Assembly (NCBI GenBank): GCA_910579125.1
Contig: CAJTTH010000009.1
Span: forward strand, 9,119-73,118
From: an uncultured Oscillospiraceae bacterium
Lineage (GTDB): Bacteria; Bacillota; Clostridia; Oscillospirales; Ruminococcaceae
Length of the DNA: 64,000 nucleotides
Direction: 5' to 3'
Shown here: piece after piece, positions 1-7,575 of the stretch
How positions within the stretch are numbered: position 1 is the stretch's first letter
How the letters are laid out: each line of letters begins with the position of its first letter
The notes under the pieces: generated by a model
Told to the model about the DNA's origin: nothing
What the model saw: the letters and a program-made list of their open reading frames with translations, nothing else
Database searches by the model: none
Made by a program: the position numbers and the translations under genes

Positions 1-1215
1 GGTGAGGAACGTGTATGTTCCGCCCGTCGTGAACGCCATTGCGCGCAACAGATATTCGGTGGACTTGTCAATGCCGCTGCTCGCCACGGGAACTATGCGG
101 ATACCCTTTTCGGCTGCCTGTGCAATATATTTATTCACGCTGTCAACAATCTGCACGTCGTCGTGGGGGGGAGCGTCGAGCACCAGAAACATTATCTTCA
201 CACTGTCTGCGTTCCAGTCATGCTTGTTGACCGCACTGTCGAGCGCCGTGTGTACTGCCTCGGGGAAGTCTCCGCCGCCGCCTGCCGACTGTTCGCGTAT
301 AGCCTCGGAGACCTCGTCGATATTCTCGCTGAACGGGAACTGCCGCACCTCGTATTCATCTTCGGTATCGCGGTAGAAGTTGACCGAAACGCGCGTCGGG
401 ATATTGGCGTTACCGGACTTGATGCTTTTTACAATATCCTCCAGCTCTACCTTGAGGTATTCAAGCTCGTCGCTCATAGAACCCGTAGTGTCGCACATTA
501 TCATCAGGTCGAGCTTTTTCGCTGTCGGGGAAACCGCGCCATCCATTTCCGCCGAGAGCGACAGATCGTGCGCGTCTGTGACCCACTCGGCGTTAAGCTC
601 CGTTTTTTTATCGCCGCACGTCACCGTGACCTCCGAGGACGGCGTTTCGTCTGAGAACAGATACGCCTTGCCTTTATTGTCCGTGACCGCCGAATTTCCG
701 TTCCAGTTCACTGCTGCGCCCGCAAGCGGCTTACCGTCCGCTGTGACCGTTACCGTAAGACGATAATCATCTGCGATGCGCCAATCGTCTTTATAGCGCG
801 TCCAGACCTCATGCGAGCCGTAAAGCGCGTTCCAGTCCGCCCAATGTGAGTTGTCATTCCACTCGCCGCCCGTCAGCAGTCCCGACTGCGGAGGGATTTC
901 GGTGACGTAGTCCTCGGGTTCAAAGCAGATGCCCGCGTTGATCCCGTCGGTTGCGCCCTCTGCGTCGGTGGCAAAGAACGCACCGCCCGCGTCGGCGGTC
1001 AGCGTATCATCACCGAGCATGCCGCCGATTTTGTCCAAAAAAGATTCCTTTTTGCCGCCGATATCCGTTCCCTCAAACTTTCCTGCGCTTGGAGCGCTTC
1101 CCGTGCCGTTTGTAATTGCCGAGCCGCCGTCTGCCGGAGCGTTTCCGATTGCCGAGCAGCCTGCCATCGCCAGTGCCGAGATAATCGCCAACAGCGTTAC
1201 CAAATGCTTTTTCAT
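1..1215 (-). CDS. vWA-domain lipoprotein, partial (C-terminus beyond window)
   Basis: The reading frame is open from an ATG at 1215 down to base 1, giving 405 visible codons with no stop, so the gene continues outside the window. The N-terminus is a lipoprotein signal ending in a lipobox-like M-A-G-C with Cys20, so the mature protein is probably membrane-anchored outside the cell. A Ser/Gly-rich linker follows, then a region with a small Ig-like or carboxypeptidase-regulatory-like part at about residues 165-215. From about residue 235 there is a von Willebrand A domain with a clear MIDAS motif, D242-T-T-G-S-M-S, expected to bind a divalent metal and mediate adhesion or protein contacts. The partner is unknown. 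It is followed upstream by about 490 bases without a confident gene. Confidence 0.85.
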   Translation of the reverse strand, partial: MKKHLVTLLAIISALAMAGCSAIGNAPADGGSAITNGTGSAPSAGKFEGTDIGGKKESFLDKIGGMLGDDTLTADAGGAFFATDAEGATDGINAGICFEPEDYVTEIPPQSGLLTGGEWNDNSHWADWNALYGSHEVWTRYKDDWRIADDYRLTVTVTADGKPLAGAAVNWNGNSAVTDNKGKAYLFSDETPSSEVTVTCGDKKTELNAEWVTDAHDLSLSAEMDGAVSPTAKKLDLMIMCDTTGSMSDELEYLKVELEDIVKSIKSGNANIPTRVSVNFYRDTEDEYEVRQFPFSENIDEVSEAIREQSAGGGGDFPEAVHTALDSAVNKHDWNADSVKIMFLVLDAPPHDDVQIVDSVNKYIAQAAEKGIRIVPVASSGIDKSTEYLLRAMAFTTGGTYTFLT

Positions 1216-1327
1216 ATTATATTCCTCGCTTTCGATGAAGTGTAAATATTAGCTTCTATCAGTAATACCTGACAAATCGGAAAATGCTGCAAAAATTTCA
1301 TAAATTTTAAAAAACTCTTGCCGAGCG

Positions 1328-1510
1328 ATGAAAGGTATGTTCATTCTAGTGAATGTATTCCGGAGCTTGTTGGCGGCTGCATACGTCATGGGAGTTGACA
1401 ATCTCCGCACCGCACTTCGCAAAGCGCGTGATATTAACGCGGATGAAGATGATTGGCAGAGGATTATCAATATGCTGGGGTCCGGGAATCGTAACGGAGG
1501 TAACAAGTAA
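1328..1510 (+). pseudogene. Possible small gene remnant, unrecognised
   Basis: A 60-codon frame has a plausible hydrophilic C-terminal half (residues about 30-60, rich in Asp, Arg and Asn, with an A-D-E-D-D-W-Q-R stretch) that looks like real coding sequence. There is no convincing ribosome site before the ATG. An adjacent frame at about 1512-1610 also looks protein-like, as if one gene had been broken by a frameshift. I do not recognise the family. It could equally be chance. Confidence 0.2.
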
Positions 1511-1670
1511 TTTGCGGTACTATGGCTATAGCAAAAGCCGGCTTGAAGCCAAGGCTGACGAAATAAATGAAGCGTTTGGCATAATATTCTCCCTTTCCAA
1601 CGGACTGTGATTTTTTTGTAAAAGCCGTCATTTTATGATAATATTTTCGGGAAATATTGTCAAGAGAAAA

Positions 1671-1689
1671 GCCGCAGATTTCCTGCGAC
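1671..1689 (-). terminator. Terminator after the sigma-factor partner gene
   Basis: Read on the minus strand, a 7-bp stem with one G-U pair (GTCGCAG / CTGCGGC) is followed by TTTTCT. It sits 13 bases beyond the stop of the 1702-2190 gene. Confidence 0.6.
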
Positions 1690-1701
1690 TTAAAATTATT
1701 G

Positions 1702-2190
1702 TTACCCACCGCTGCGAGCACTTTCTCCGCTGTATGCCCTCATCCAGTACGAAAGTTCGCCGTTGAGTTCGCCGAGAATTACCGAACCGTTTACATCGGC
1801 GTTGATTGTGAAAAAATCAAAGCAAGCGATTTCGTCCGCGTCGACTTTCACATAAAAGCTGCCGATAAATTCGCCTTTAAACTGCTCGGACGGCTCTGAA
1901 AGACCGTATGCCTTGCGGATATCGCCAGTGTGAAAGCCCTCTTGGCAATATCCCGCGCCGCCGATCTCGACGAGAAGCACGGGCGGCACTTGGCTGTCGC
2001 TTGTCATATTCACGAGGACAATGTTATACAGCGCCGCGCCCCCTCCGAACACCAGCGCGAGTGCCGCCGCTGCTCCCGCCGCGAGTTTGGCTGCAACGAC
2101 AAAGCGCCGCTTTTTAAGCACCGCCGCCGAGCGCTCTATCAGCGCGTCGTCAATATATGAGATACCCTCGAAGATGTTTTCGGAATTCAT
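1702..2190 (-). CDS. Membrane-anchored probable anti-sigma or sigma-partner protein
   Basis: This 162-residue protein has a short cytoplasmic N-terminus (residues 1-29), one membrane segment at about 30-58 rich in Ala and Leu, and an extracytoplasmic domain of about 100 residues. Its ATG overlaps the stop of the upstream sigma-factor gene as ATGA, so the two are translationally coupled. The topology and coupling are typical of anti-sigma factors and other partners of ECF sigma factors in Firmicutes. I see no zinc-binding anti-sigma HxxxCxxC motif, so the anti-sigma role is inferred from context alone. The ligand of the outer domain is unknown. Confidence 0.7.
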   Translation of the reverse strand: MNSENIFEGISYIDDALIERSAAVLKKRRFVVAAKLAAGAAAALALVFGGGAALYNIVLVNMTSDSQVPPVLLVEIGGAGYCQEGFHTGDIRKAYGLSEPSEQFKGEFIGSFYVKVDADEIACFDFFTINADVNGSVILGELNGELSYWMRAYSGESARSGG

Positions 2191-2747
2191 ACGTCCACTC
2201 CTTTCTTGTACAGCGCAAGTTTCAGCTTCTCGCGCATTCTGAACAGTATTGCGGTTATCTTGCTTTTTGAAAAGCCGCTCTCGCGCGATATTTCCGCGAT
2301 AGTTTTACAATAAAAATACCTCTCGGTAAATACCGCCGCGTTGACCTCGGTCTGCTTTTTCAGAAACGCGCTTATCGTCTCGCCGATAAGCCATGCGTCT
2401 ATCAGCTTGTCCGCGAAATCCCCCGTCGGAATGCAGTCCGCAAGCTCCGACAGCAGGACCTCCGCTTCACCGCCGCCGCGTTTCTGCCGCCGTCGGGATT
2501 TCAGCCGCGTAAGCGCCTGATTGCGTGTTATTTTCGCAAAATATGCCGCAAGCGAATCGGGGCGCTCGGGCGGTATCGCGTTCCAAGCCGCGTACAGCGC
2601 GTCGTTAAGGCACTCCTCCGCGTCCTCGCGGCTGCCGAGAATATTTGCCGCCACACATCGGCAGAAGCCGCCGTATCTTCGTTCGCTCTCCGCGAGTGCG
2701 CGTTCACTGCGCTGCCAATACAGTTCTATTATCTCCTTGTCGGTCAT
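2187..2747 (-). CDS. ECF-type RNA polymerase sigma factor (sigma-70 family)
   Basis: This 186-residue protein has sigma region 2 at about residues 20-80, with the D-A-E-E-C-L-N-D-A core at 42-50, and region 4 at about 135-180. Region 4 contains a helix-turn-helix of the form I-A-E-I-S-R-E-S-G-F-S-K-S-K. Regions 1 and 3 are missing, as in ECF sigma factors. An Arg/Lys-rich linker with glycine repeats (about 85-95) joins the two. A GGGGGTGA ribosome site precedes the ATG. It would direct RNA polymerase to a small regulon in response to a signal sensed by the coupled membrane protein downstream. Targets are not evident in this window. Confidence 0.9.
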   Translation of the reverse strand: MTDKEIIELYWQRSERALAESERRYGGFCRCVAANILGSREDAEECLNDALYAAWNAIPPERPDSLAAYFAKITRNQALTRLKSRRRQKRGGGEAEVLLSELADCIPTGDFADKLIDAWLIGETISAFLKKQTEVNAAVFTERYFYCKTIAEISRESGFSKSKITAILFRMREKLKLALYKKGVDV

Positions 2748-2820
2748 CGGTTCACCCCCCTGAAAAAGCTGTTCACTTATATAGTAGACGTTTTACTCTC
2801 GTTGATTGCGCCTAAACGAA

Positions 2821-2847
2821 AAAAAGACCGCGTAACGCAGTCTTTTT
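2821..2847. terminator. Rho-independent terminator
   Basis: The stem GACCGCG / CGCAGTC has a three-base loop, is flanked by A-runs on the left and T-runs on the right, and so works in either direction. It overlaps the stop of the 2847-3302 gene by one base and separates that gene from the sigma-factor operon. Confidence 0.85.
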
Positions 2848-3302
2848 TATAAATTCGCCGTCATCTCAGCAAAGACCTCAACCATTTTTACTGCCGCGAA
2901 CACCGCCGACGGAATGAATATCACGCTCCCCAACACCATGGTAAGCAGCGCGTTGCTGTCGATCGCCGAACGGTTCAGGCGGCAGTACAACAGCCTTATC
3001 TCCCTTTCGGGAACATACAGCTTGCCCCGCATTACCATTTCGCATGGAAATATATTCAGCACTTCCCTGTCGCCTATCCTGTACACCGCACACGGAAACC
3101 GCCGCTCCTCGCTGAACCTCACGAACACCGCCGTCGTTCTCTTTGAAAATGCGAGCATCACCGGACACACCGCAAAAAAACAACCGATAAGCACTATAAA
3201 TATCCCGACGACGCCCATGCCCAGCACCGCGATATCGCCCCAACCGAATCCCAGACAGAGCATGAGCACTATTATCAATGCCGCACCTATCACAATATCC
3301 AT
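2847..3302 (-). CDS. Small integral membrane protein, unrecognised
   Basis: This 151-residue protein has two hydrophobic segments near the N-terminus (about 4-22 and 24-52), a polar central domain (about 53-115), and a further hydrophobic segment at about 118-142. I recognise no family. It has its own sigma-A promoter, whose -35 box lies inside the last codons of the upstream ABC permease gene, so it is probably expressed separately from the exporter operon. A bidirectional terminator sits at its stop codon. Confidence 0.7.
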   Translation of the reverse strand: MDIVIGAALIIVLMLCLGFGWGDIAVLGMGVVGIFIVLIGCFFAVCPVMLAFSKRTTAVFVRFSEERRFPCAVYRIGDREVLNIFPCEMVMRGKLYVPEREIRLLYCRLNRSAIDSNALLTMVLGSVIFIPSAVFAAVKMVEVFAEMTANL

Positions 3303-3318
3303 AATATCACCTACGGAT

Positions 3319-3347
3319 ATTATAACACCTTTTCACTCAAATGTCAA
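3319..3347 (-). promoter_or_regulatory. Sigma-A promoter of the 2847-3302 gene
   Basis: On the minus strand TTGACA (3347-3342) and TATAAT (3324-3319) are separated by exactly 17 bases, a consensus match. The -35 overlaps the 3' end of the preceding permease gene. Confidence 0.85.
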
Positions 3348-4011
3348 CATTTACCGCCCTTTTCCCCGTTACCCAGCTAACCGCGACTACCGCCGCAGTC
3401 AGCGCGGGAAGTCCCGCGCAGCAGATGATCCGAAGCGCCGCCGTTCCGATATAATCCAGAAAAAACATAAACGCAAGCCATATGATTGCCGCCGCGCAAA
3501 GCACCATAAAGCCGAGATACACTGCCGTAGTCGACTTTGCGCCGAAACGGTAGCCGAGCGTAAACGTCGGCGAAAGCGCTATCGCCTGAACCATGCACAT
3601 ACACAGCGGCAGCGCGAGCATAGGCTCTATCGGCAAGCTGAAAATCAGCGCGGCGAGAACGTTCAGAACAAGCGACAGCAGCGTGAGCAAACCGAGCACC
3701 ACGCCCATAGCCGCGAATTTCGCGCCGACGATCTTGCCGCTCGTCAGCGGCATTGTGCGCTGCATTTTCGACCAGCCGCTGCGTTCGTCGTAGCCGAGAG
3801 TGTTCACCAGAAACGACGAACAGAGCGTTATCGAGATGTAGTTGACGATACCGTAGATCACCACGGATATTTCGACGGGATGGCTTGCATCTTCGACCGC
3901 CATTCCGCCGCCCATAAGCATAAGCATTGCCGAGGGCAGCAGCAAAAGCGCCAGTCCGCCGAATATCTGAAACCTCACACCGTAAAGGTCCTTCAGCACT
4001 AACCCTTTCAT
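3337..4011 (-). CDS. ABC-2 family exporter permease (second)
   Basis: This 224-residue, strongly hydrophobic protein has about six membrane segments and an N-terminal M-K-G-L-V-L-K-D-L typical of ABC-2 permeases of the YtrC/YtrD-like type. I start it at 4011 because its ATG overlaps the upstream permease stop as TGATG. An upstream extension of 32 codons would run inside that gene and has no support. With its sister permease, the 4912-5751 ATPase and the GntR regulator it forms a YtrABC-like export system. The substrate is unknown. Related systems respond to cell-wall stress or peptide antibiotics. Confidence 0.85.
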   Translation of the reverse strand: MKGLVLKDLYGVRFQIFGGLALLLLPSAMLMLMGGGMAVEDASHPVEISVVIYGIVNYISITLCSSFLVNTLGYDERSGWSKMQRTMPLTSGKIVGAKFAAMGVVLGLLTLLSLVLNVLAALIFSLPIEPMLALPLCMCMVQAIALSPTFTLGYRFGAKSTTAVYLGFMVLCAAAIIWLAFMFFLDYIGTAALRIICCAGLPALTAAVVAVSWVTGKRAVNVDI

Positions 4012-4706
4012 CAGCAAACATCCCCTTTCTTCACCCTCGCCAACAGAACGAAGTAGAATATCACATACAGCGCCGCCGAGATACCGAGTATAATAAGCAG
4101 CAGCCACCCGTTGGAAAGCAGCGTGATAAAGACGCTTACAAAGCTCTCCGTTTCTTTGGTAAACACATTGCAGAGTATCATTATAGGCAGCACAAAGCCA
4201 AACCCGAGCACCAAGCCCACTGCAAGCCCCGCCTTTTCGGCGCTCTTAAAGTCGATAACAAACGGAATGACCACCCATTCCACCGCGCCGCAACCCGCCG
4301 CCAGCACCGCTGTGGTCTTTATCGTATCGAGCGTGAAAAAGCTTCTGTCGAACACGCTCATCACAAGCTGCATTACCATGCACATTGCAATGCCTATGCC
4401 GATAGATATAACGTTTTTCAGCAGCTCCGACGTTACAAACGTATTCCTCGATATTCCGCCCGCAAGCGTCATATCCGTAAATCTGCACTTGATATTCGTC
4501 TCGAAATTTCGCGCGAGCCACTCCGTAATGACCGCGACCACCACAAGCTGCAAACCCGTAAACAGCATTGTGGGCGCTCCCGAATTATCGCCGGGCATAA
4601 GCTTCACCCACAACGCGCAGAACGCCGTTCCGAGCGCCGCCGTTATCCCCGCCGCGATAAACCATTTCTTATTAAGCAAAAAATTGCCGTATAATATACC
4701 TTTCAT
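4011..4706 (-). CDS. ABC-2 family exporter permease (first)
   Basis: This 231-residue membrane protein starts M-K-G-I-L-Y-G-N and has about six membrane segments, homologous in layout to the following permease. The two are probably a heterodimer. A family A element ends 8 bases upstream of the ATG, and I see no ribosome site in the remaining bases. In other copies a GGAGG-type site sits between element and start. Translation may depend on the structure or be weak. The start is supported because ABC-2 permeases usually begin with this M-K-x-L/I-x-Y/K pattern. Confidence 0.85.
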   Translation of the reverse strand: MKGILYGNFLLNKKWFIAAGITAALGTAFCALWVKLMPGDNSGAPTMLFTGLQLVVVAVITEWLARNFETNIKCRFTDMTLAGGISRNTFVTSELLKNVISIGIGIAMCMVMQLVMSVFDRSFFTLDTIKTTAVLAAGCGAVEWVVIPFVIDFKSAEKAGLAVGLVLGFGFVLPIMILCNVFTKETESFVSVFITLLSNGWLLLIILGISAALYVIFYFVLLARVKKGDVC

Positions 4707-4714
4707 ATTTTAAA

Positions 4715-4817
4715 GGCAAAAGCTCGCACCGGTCGCGCTTCGCGCACCCTAGCCAACGGCAACTCCTCCGCTTCACTTCGTTCCGCTCCGTCGTCACCGT
4801 TGCTTGCGGCTTTTGCC
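4715..4817 (-). repeat. Family A intergenic structured element, copy A1
   Basis: Outer arms GGCAAAAGC (4715-4723) and CTTTTGCC (4810-4817) enclose inner arms at 4752-4761 and 4791-4800, which form ten pairs on the minus (coding) strand, two of them G-U. A small GC hairpin lies between. It sits between the ATPase and permease genes. The tail up to 4911 has two more short hairpins, CACGCT/AGCGTG and TTTCGGC/GCCGAAA. Confidence 0.85.
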
Positions 4818-4911
4818 CATGCGCCTCCTTTTTGTAAATTTAAATTAAACGCCACGCTAAACAGCGTGTCCACGCGCGGCTTTTTGCAGAGGATTTCGGC
4901 GAAGCCGAAAC

Positions 4912-5751
4912 TTAGTCCTTAACATAGAACACCATAATTTCCTCAATAGTCGGCGCGTCTGCGGGGATATCGGGGTAATTGTGCGCGTTGGTGGTCAGCA
5001 CCTCGTTCTGGAAACGCCCCTTGCGCACGCCGATAATATCCGCCTTGTCGATACGCGCAAGTTGCTCGTCTGTACACTTGAGTATCCTGTGCCGCTCCAT
5101 CATCTCGTTGCGCTCCTCGGTGAACATTATCTCGCCCTTGTGGATAAAGCAGATATAATCCGCGATATGCTCCAGATCGCTTGTGATATGCGTCGAAATA
5201 AGTATCGAATGGCTCTCGTCCTGCATAAACTCCAAAAAAATATCCAGTATCTCCGAGCGCATTACAGGGTCGAGACCGCTCGTCGGCTCATCAAGTATCA
5301 GAAGCTGCGTATCGTGCGACAGCGCCGCCGCGATCGACAGCCTCATCACCATACCGCGCGAGAAGCTCTTGAACCGCTTGTCGAGCGGCAACTCAAACTT
5401 CGTCATATATCCGAAAAAACGCTCGCTGTGCCACGTCTTGTAGATACCGCGCATCACCTTGTCAAGCTGCCTTACCGTAAGGTTTTCGGGGAACGACAGT
5501 CCGTCGAACACCACTCCTATCTTCTCCTTTGTCGCGGGAGACAGCTCGTCGGCGTTCTCGCCGAGCACCGTAATGCTCCCCTCGCCTTTTTTCAGCAGCC
5601 CGAGTATCGCCTTTATCGTCGTTGATTTGCCCGCGCCGTTCTCGCCGATAAAGCCCACCACCGATCCGCACGGCACATTGAACGATACGTTCTTCAGGCT
5701 GAACTGCGGATATGTCCGCGTTATATTCTTCACTTCAATACAATTATCCAT
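4912..5751 (-). CDS. ABC transporter ATP-binding protein (YtrB-like)
   Basis: This 279-residue nucleotide-binding subunit has Walker A G36-E-N-G-A-G-K42-S-T, a degenerate signature F-S-R-G-M at 130-134 in place of LSGGQ, and Walker B L-I-L-D-E155-P-T-S-G-L-D. A C-terminal extension of about 60 residues follows the ATPase core, as in ABC-2 exporter ATPases. It powers the two permeases encoded downstream. A GGAGAT ribosome site lies 5 bases before the ATG, and a family A element lies just upstream of that. Regulation is expected through the GntR protein encoded first in the operon. Confidence 0.95.
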   Translation of the reverse strand: MDNCIEVKNITRTYPQFSLKNVSFNVPCGSVVGFIGENGAGKSTTIKAILGLLKKGEGSITVLGENADELSPATKEKIGVVFDGLSFPENLTVRQLDKVMRGIYKTWHSERFFGYMTKFELPLDKRFKSFSRGMVMRLSIAAALSHDTQLLILDEPTSGLDPVMRSEILDIFLEFMQDESHSILISTHITSDLEHIADYICFIHKGEIMFTEERNEMMERHRILKCTDEQLARIDKADIIGVRKGRFQNEVLTTNAHNYPDIPADAPTIEEIMVFYVKD

Positions 5752-5765
5752 AATATCTCCTATCT

Positions 5766-5905
5766 AAAACGCTCCGCGCACCGAGCGGCATAGCCGCCCC
5801 AGCCGAGTTACCTTGCTCCGTTCCGTTTGCTTCGCTCTCTCCACTTCACAAGGTAACTCGCTTGCGCTTCGCTGCGTGTTTTGCTTGTTGCTCTTGGCTA
5901 TTGAA
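5766..5905 (-). repeat. Family A element, copy A2 (variant outer arm)
   Basis: Inner arms GAGTTACCTTG (5805-5815) and CAAGGTAACTC (5849-5859) are perfectly complementary. The usual GGCAAAAGC outer arm is replaced by an AAAACGCT type, and a GCGGC-ATA-GCCGC mini-hairpin is present. It lies between the GntR gene and the ATPase gene. Confidence 0.8.
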
Positions 5906-6126
5906 TTTCTTCCCTGTTTGTTGACCAAAGACAATTGCGCTTATTCGGCAGTGCGGCTCAGGAGCGGTTTTCCCGCCACCCCTGTTCGCCATTAAACCGC
6001 AACGCTGCTGCCAACCAACCGGGGCGGACGTGCAAACCGCTATCGGCGGGACACTCGCAGCCGCCCCGCTGCGCGGCACAAATTTAAACGCACCTGCTCC
6101 CGTTAAGGCGACTGCTCGCGCCCCGC
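5906..6126. other. GC-rich non-coding stretch between GntR and ATPase genes
   Basis: Together with copy A2 this makes a 375-base gap inside the operon. The part at about 6018-6075 resembles the left half of family B (CCGGGGCGGAC followed by a GGCACTC-like block, also seen near 16322), but the second palindromic arm is missing. I see no open frame with a ribosome site. Confidence 0.45.
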
Positions 6127-6498
6127 CTATTCGCCGTAGAACATCGCGAGAATTTCCGTGAGCTCCTCTTTTGTAACGCCGCTCTGGCGCGCGATATCGG
6201 CGGCCTTGCCGAGATGTTCCTCGATCTCGCGGAGATTATTCTCGCGCATCATCTCGGGATCGGCAGCCGAAACAAAGCTGCCGCGCCCCGTAAACGACTG
6301 TATAAATCCCTCGCTCTCCAGTATCTCATACGCGCGCTTGGTCGTGATAACGCTCACGCGTAAGTCCTGCGCGAGCGCTCTCATGGACGGCAGCGCATCG
6401 CCCTCGTGCAGCTCGCCGCCAAGTATCAAGCCCTTGATCTGCGCGGCGATCTGCTCATAGATAGGCACGCCGCCCGAATTTGTAATTATAATATTCAT
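6127..6498 (-). CDS. GntR-family transcriptional regulator, YtrA subfamily
   Basis: This 123-residue protein has an N-terminal winged helix-turn-helix (about residues 10-78) with the GntR pattern P-S-M-R-A-L-A-Q-D-L-R-V-S and a short C-terminal dimerisation tail of about 40 residues. The short tail and the position ahead of an ABC-2 exporter place it in the YtrA subfamily. Such proteins usually repress their own operon and release DNA when a cell-envelope signal appears. A palindrome just downstream of its promoter -10 box (6642-6662) is the likely binding site. It is the first gene of the operon that continues through the ATPase and two permeases. Confidence 0.92.
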   Translation of the reverse strand: MNIIITNSGGVPIYEQIAAQIKGLILGGELHEGDALPSMRALAQDLRVSVITTKRAYEILESEGFIQSFTGRGSFVSAADPEMMRENNLREIEEHLGKAADIARQSGVTKEELTEILAMFYGE

Positions 6499-6641
6499 AA
6501 AATACCCCTCGGGACATATGTCCCCGCCGCTCGTTCCACTCGGCTGTGCACTTCCGAAGCGAACCTTGCGGCGTTCCTTTGCAAAGATTTACCGGTTTGA
6601 GAATACACTTCGCAATACCTCAAAATACAACTTGTTTTTAT

Positions 6642-6662
6642 TGTGTATATCTCATATATACA
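6642..6662 (-). promoter_or_regulatory. Candidate GntR/YtrA operator
   Basis: The palindrome TGTGTATAT-CTC-ATATATACA matches at eight of nine arm positions. It begins at the edge of the -10 box and covers the start-site region, a typical repressor position. Confidence 0.6.
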
Positions 6663-6690
6663 ATATATCACATAAGTACAAATTTGTCAA
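6662..6690 (-). promoter_or_regulatory. Sigma-A promoter of the GntR-ABC-2 operon
   Basis: On the minus strand TTGACA (6690-6685) and TATATT (6667-6662) are spaced by 17 bases, about 165 bases ahead of the GntR start. Confidence 0.8.
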
Positions 6691-6749
6691 TACCCTTTTT
6701 GAAATTTTTTGAAATTATTTCAGCCGCTGTAAAACATAAAGCGGAGGAA

Positions 6750-7337
6750 CTAGTCCTCCGCTTCCAATTCTATCACCTCGTCCGCAAGAGCGGCGCATTC
6801 GTCCTTGTCGTGAGTGACGAGCACCACGGTCTTTCCCACGGACTTTCTGTGGCAATAAGCCATTACCGTGCGCTTTGTCGTCTCGTCGAGACCCTTGAAC
6901 GGCTCATCCAGAAACAGCGCGTCATACTCCGCAAGCAGCGCCCTTACCAGTGCTGTTCGGCGTTTCATTCCGCCAGAGAGCGTCCTAACCGCCTTGTCAG
7001 CGCACTCCGCAAGACCAACCTCGGCAAGTTCGGCGGCTATCTGTTCCTTTGTGAACCTCTTACCCGTCACAAGCCGTATATTCGCGCTTACGGTAAGATT
7101 CTCGCACAATCTCTCCTCTTGAAACACCGCGCTTATCCGCTCCCCGTCGAAGATCACCTCGCCGCTGTCGGGCTTCACAAGCCCCATAAGCACGTTCAGC
7201 AGCGTGCTTTTGCCGCATCCCGAACGCCCCAGCACCGCCGTCACCTTTCCCTCGGCAAACTCGCGGGTGAAATTATTCAACACCATGTTTTCACCGAAAC
7301 TTTTTGTAATTTTAACGGCTTTAAGCAACACTATCAC
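6750..7337 (-). CDS. ABC importer ATP-binding protein, NitT/TauT type
   Basis: This protein of about 195 residues has Walker A G37-R-S-G-C-G-K43-S-T, signature L-S-G-G-M at 120-124 and Walker B L-F-L-D-E145-P-F-K-G-L-D. It is shorter than usual SsuB/TauB proteins (about 240-260). The frame opens with GTG at 7337, but the AAGGGAG ribosome site fits better with GTG at 7331 or TTG at 7328, so the true start may be 2-3 codons in. It energises the permease encoded upstream (7576-8346), from which it is separated by a palindromic family B element. Confidence 0.9.
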   Translation of the reverse strand: MIVLLKAVKITKSFGENMVLNNFTREFAEGKVTAVLGRSGCGKSTLLNVLMGLVKPDSGEVIFDGERISAVFQEERLCENLTVSANIRLVTGKRFTKEQIAAELAEVGLAECADKAVRTLSGGMKRRTALVRALLAEYDALFLDEPFKGLDETTKRTVMAYCHRKSVGKTVVLVTHDKDECAALADEVIELEAED

Positions 7338-7380
7338 TCCCTTACCTCGCAGTATCGTCTGACGGACGCAGCCGCTTCGG

Positions 7381-7464
7381 GCGGGGCGCGACGGCTTGCC
7401 TTAAGGTAAAGTCTGCGTTCCCGAACGATCTCTGCGCGGAGCGCGGCAAGCCGGAGTGCCCCGC
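7381..7464. repeat. Family B palindromic element, copy B1
   Basis: Arms of 20 bases at 7381-7400 and 7445-7464 are near-perfect inverted repeats. The reverse complement aligns closely over about 85 bases with copy B2 at 16348-16431. It lies between the permease and ATPase genes of one operon. Confidence 0.75.
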
Positions 7465-7494
7465 ACCCTCGGCTTTGACGAGTGTACCGCTCGG

Positions 7495-7546
7495 CACAGC
7501 CGCTGCAGCGCGTTTGCGTCATTGGGCCGCATTATCAGCGGCTGTG
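7495..7546. repeat. Perfect 11-bp inverted repeat next to family B copy
   Basis: CACAGCCGCTG (7495-7505) and CAGCGGCTGTG (7536-7546) are exact complements around a 30-base loop, between the permease stop and copy B1. Confidence 0.6.
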
Positions 7547-7575
7547 ATGAGCGGTGCGCGAGGAGAAGCCCCCCG

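Larger units (their letters stand above)
1216..1701. other. Stretch without a confident gene
   Basis: This interval holds the presumed promoter and ribosome site of the vWA lipoprotein, a possible gene remnant at 1328-1610, and the terminator of the sigma/partner operon. Short frames exist on both strands but none has a good ribosome site or recognisable domain. I see no RNA gene or repeat here. Confidence 0.5.

Noticed and set aside
2801..4900. Long plus-strand frames at 2914-4002 and 3927-4694
   Set aside because: They are antisense to clear membrane-protein genes, have very Arg/His-rich products and lack ribosome sites.
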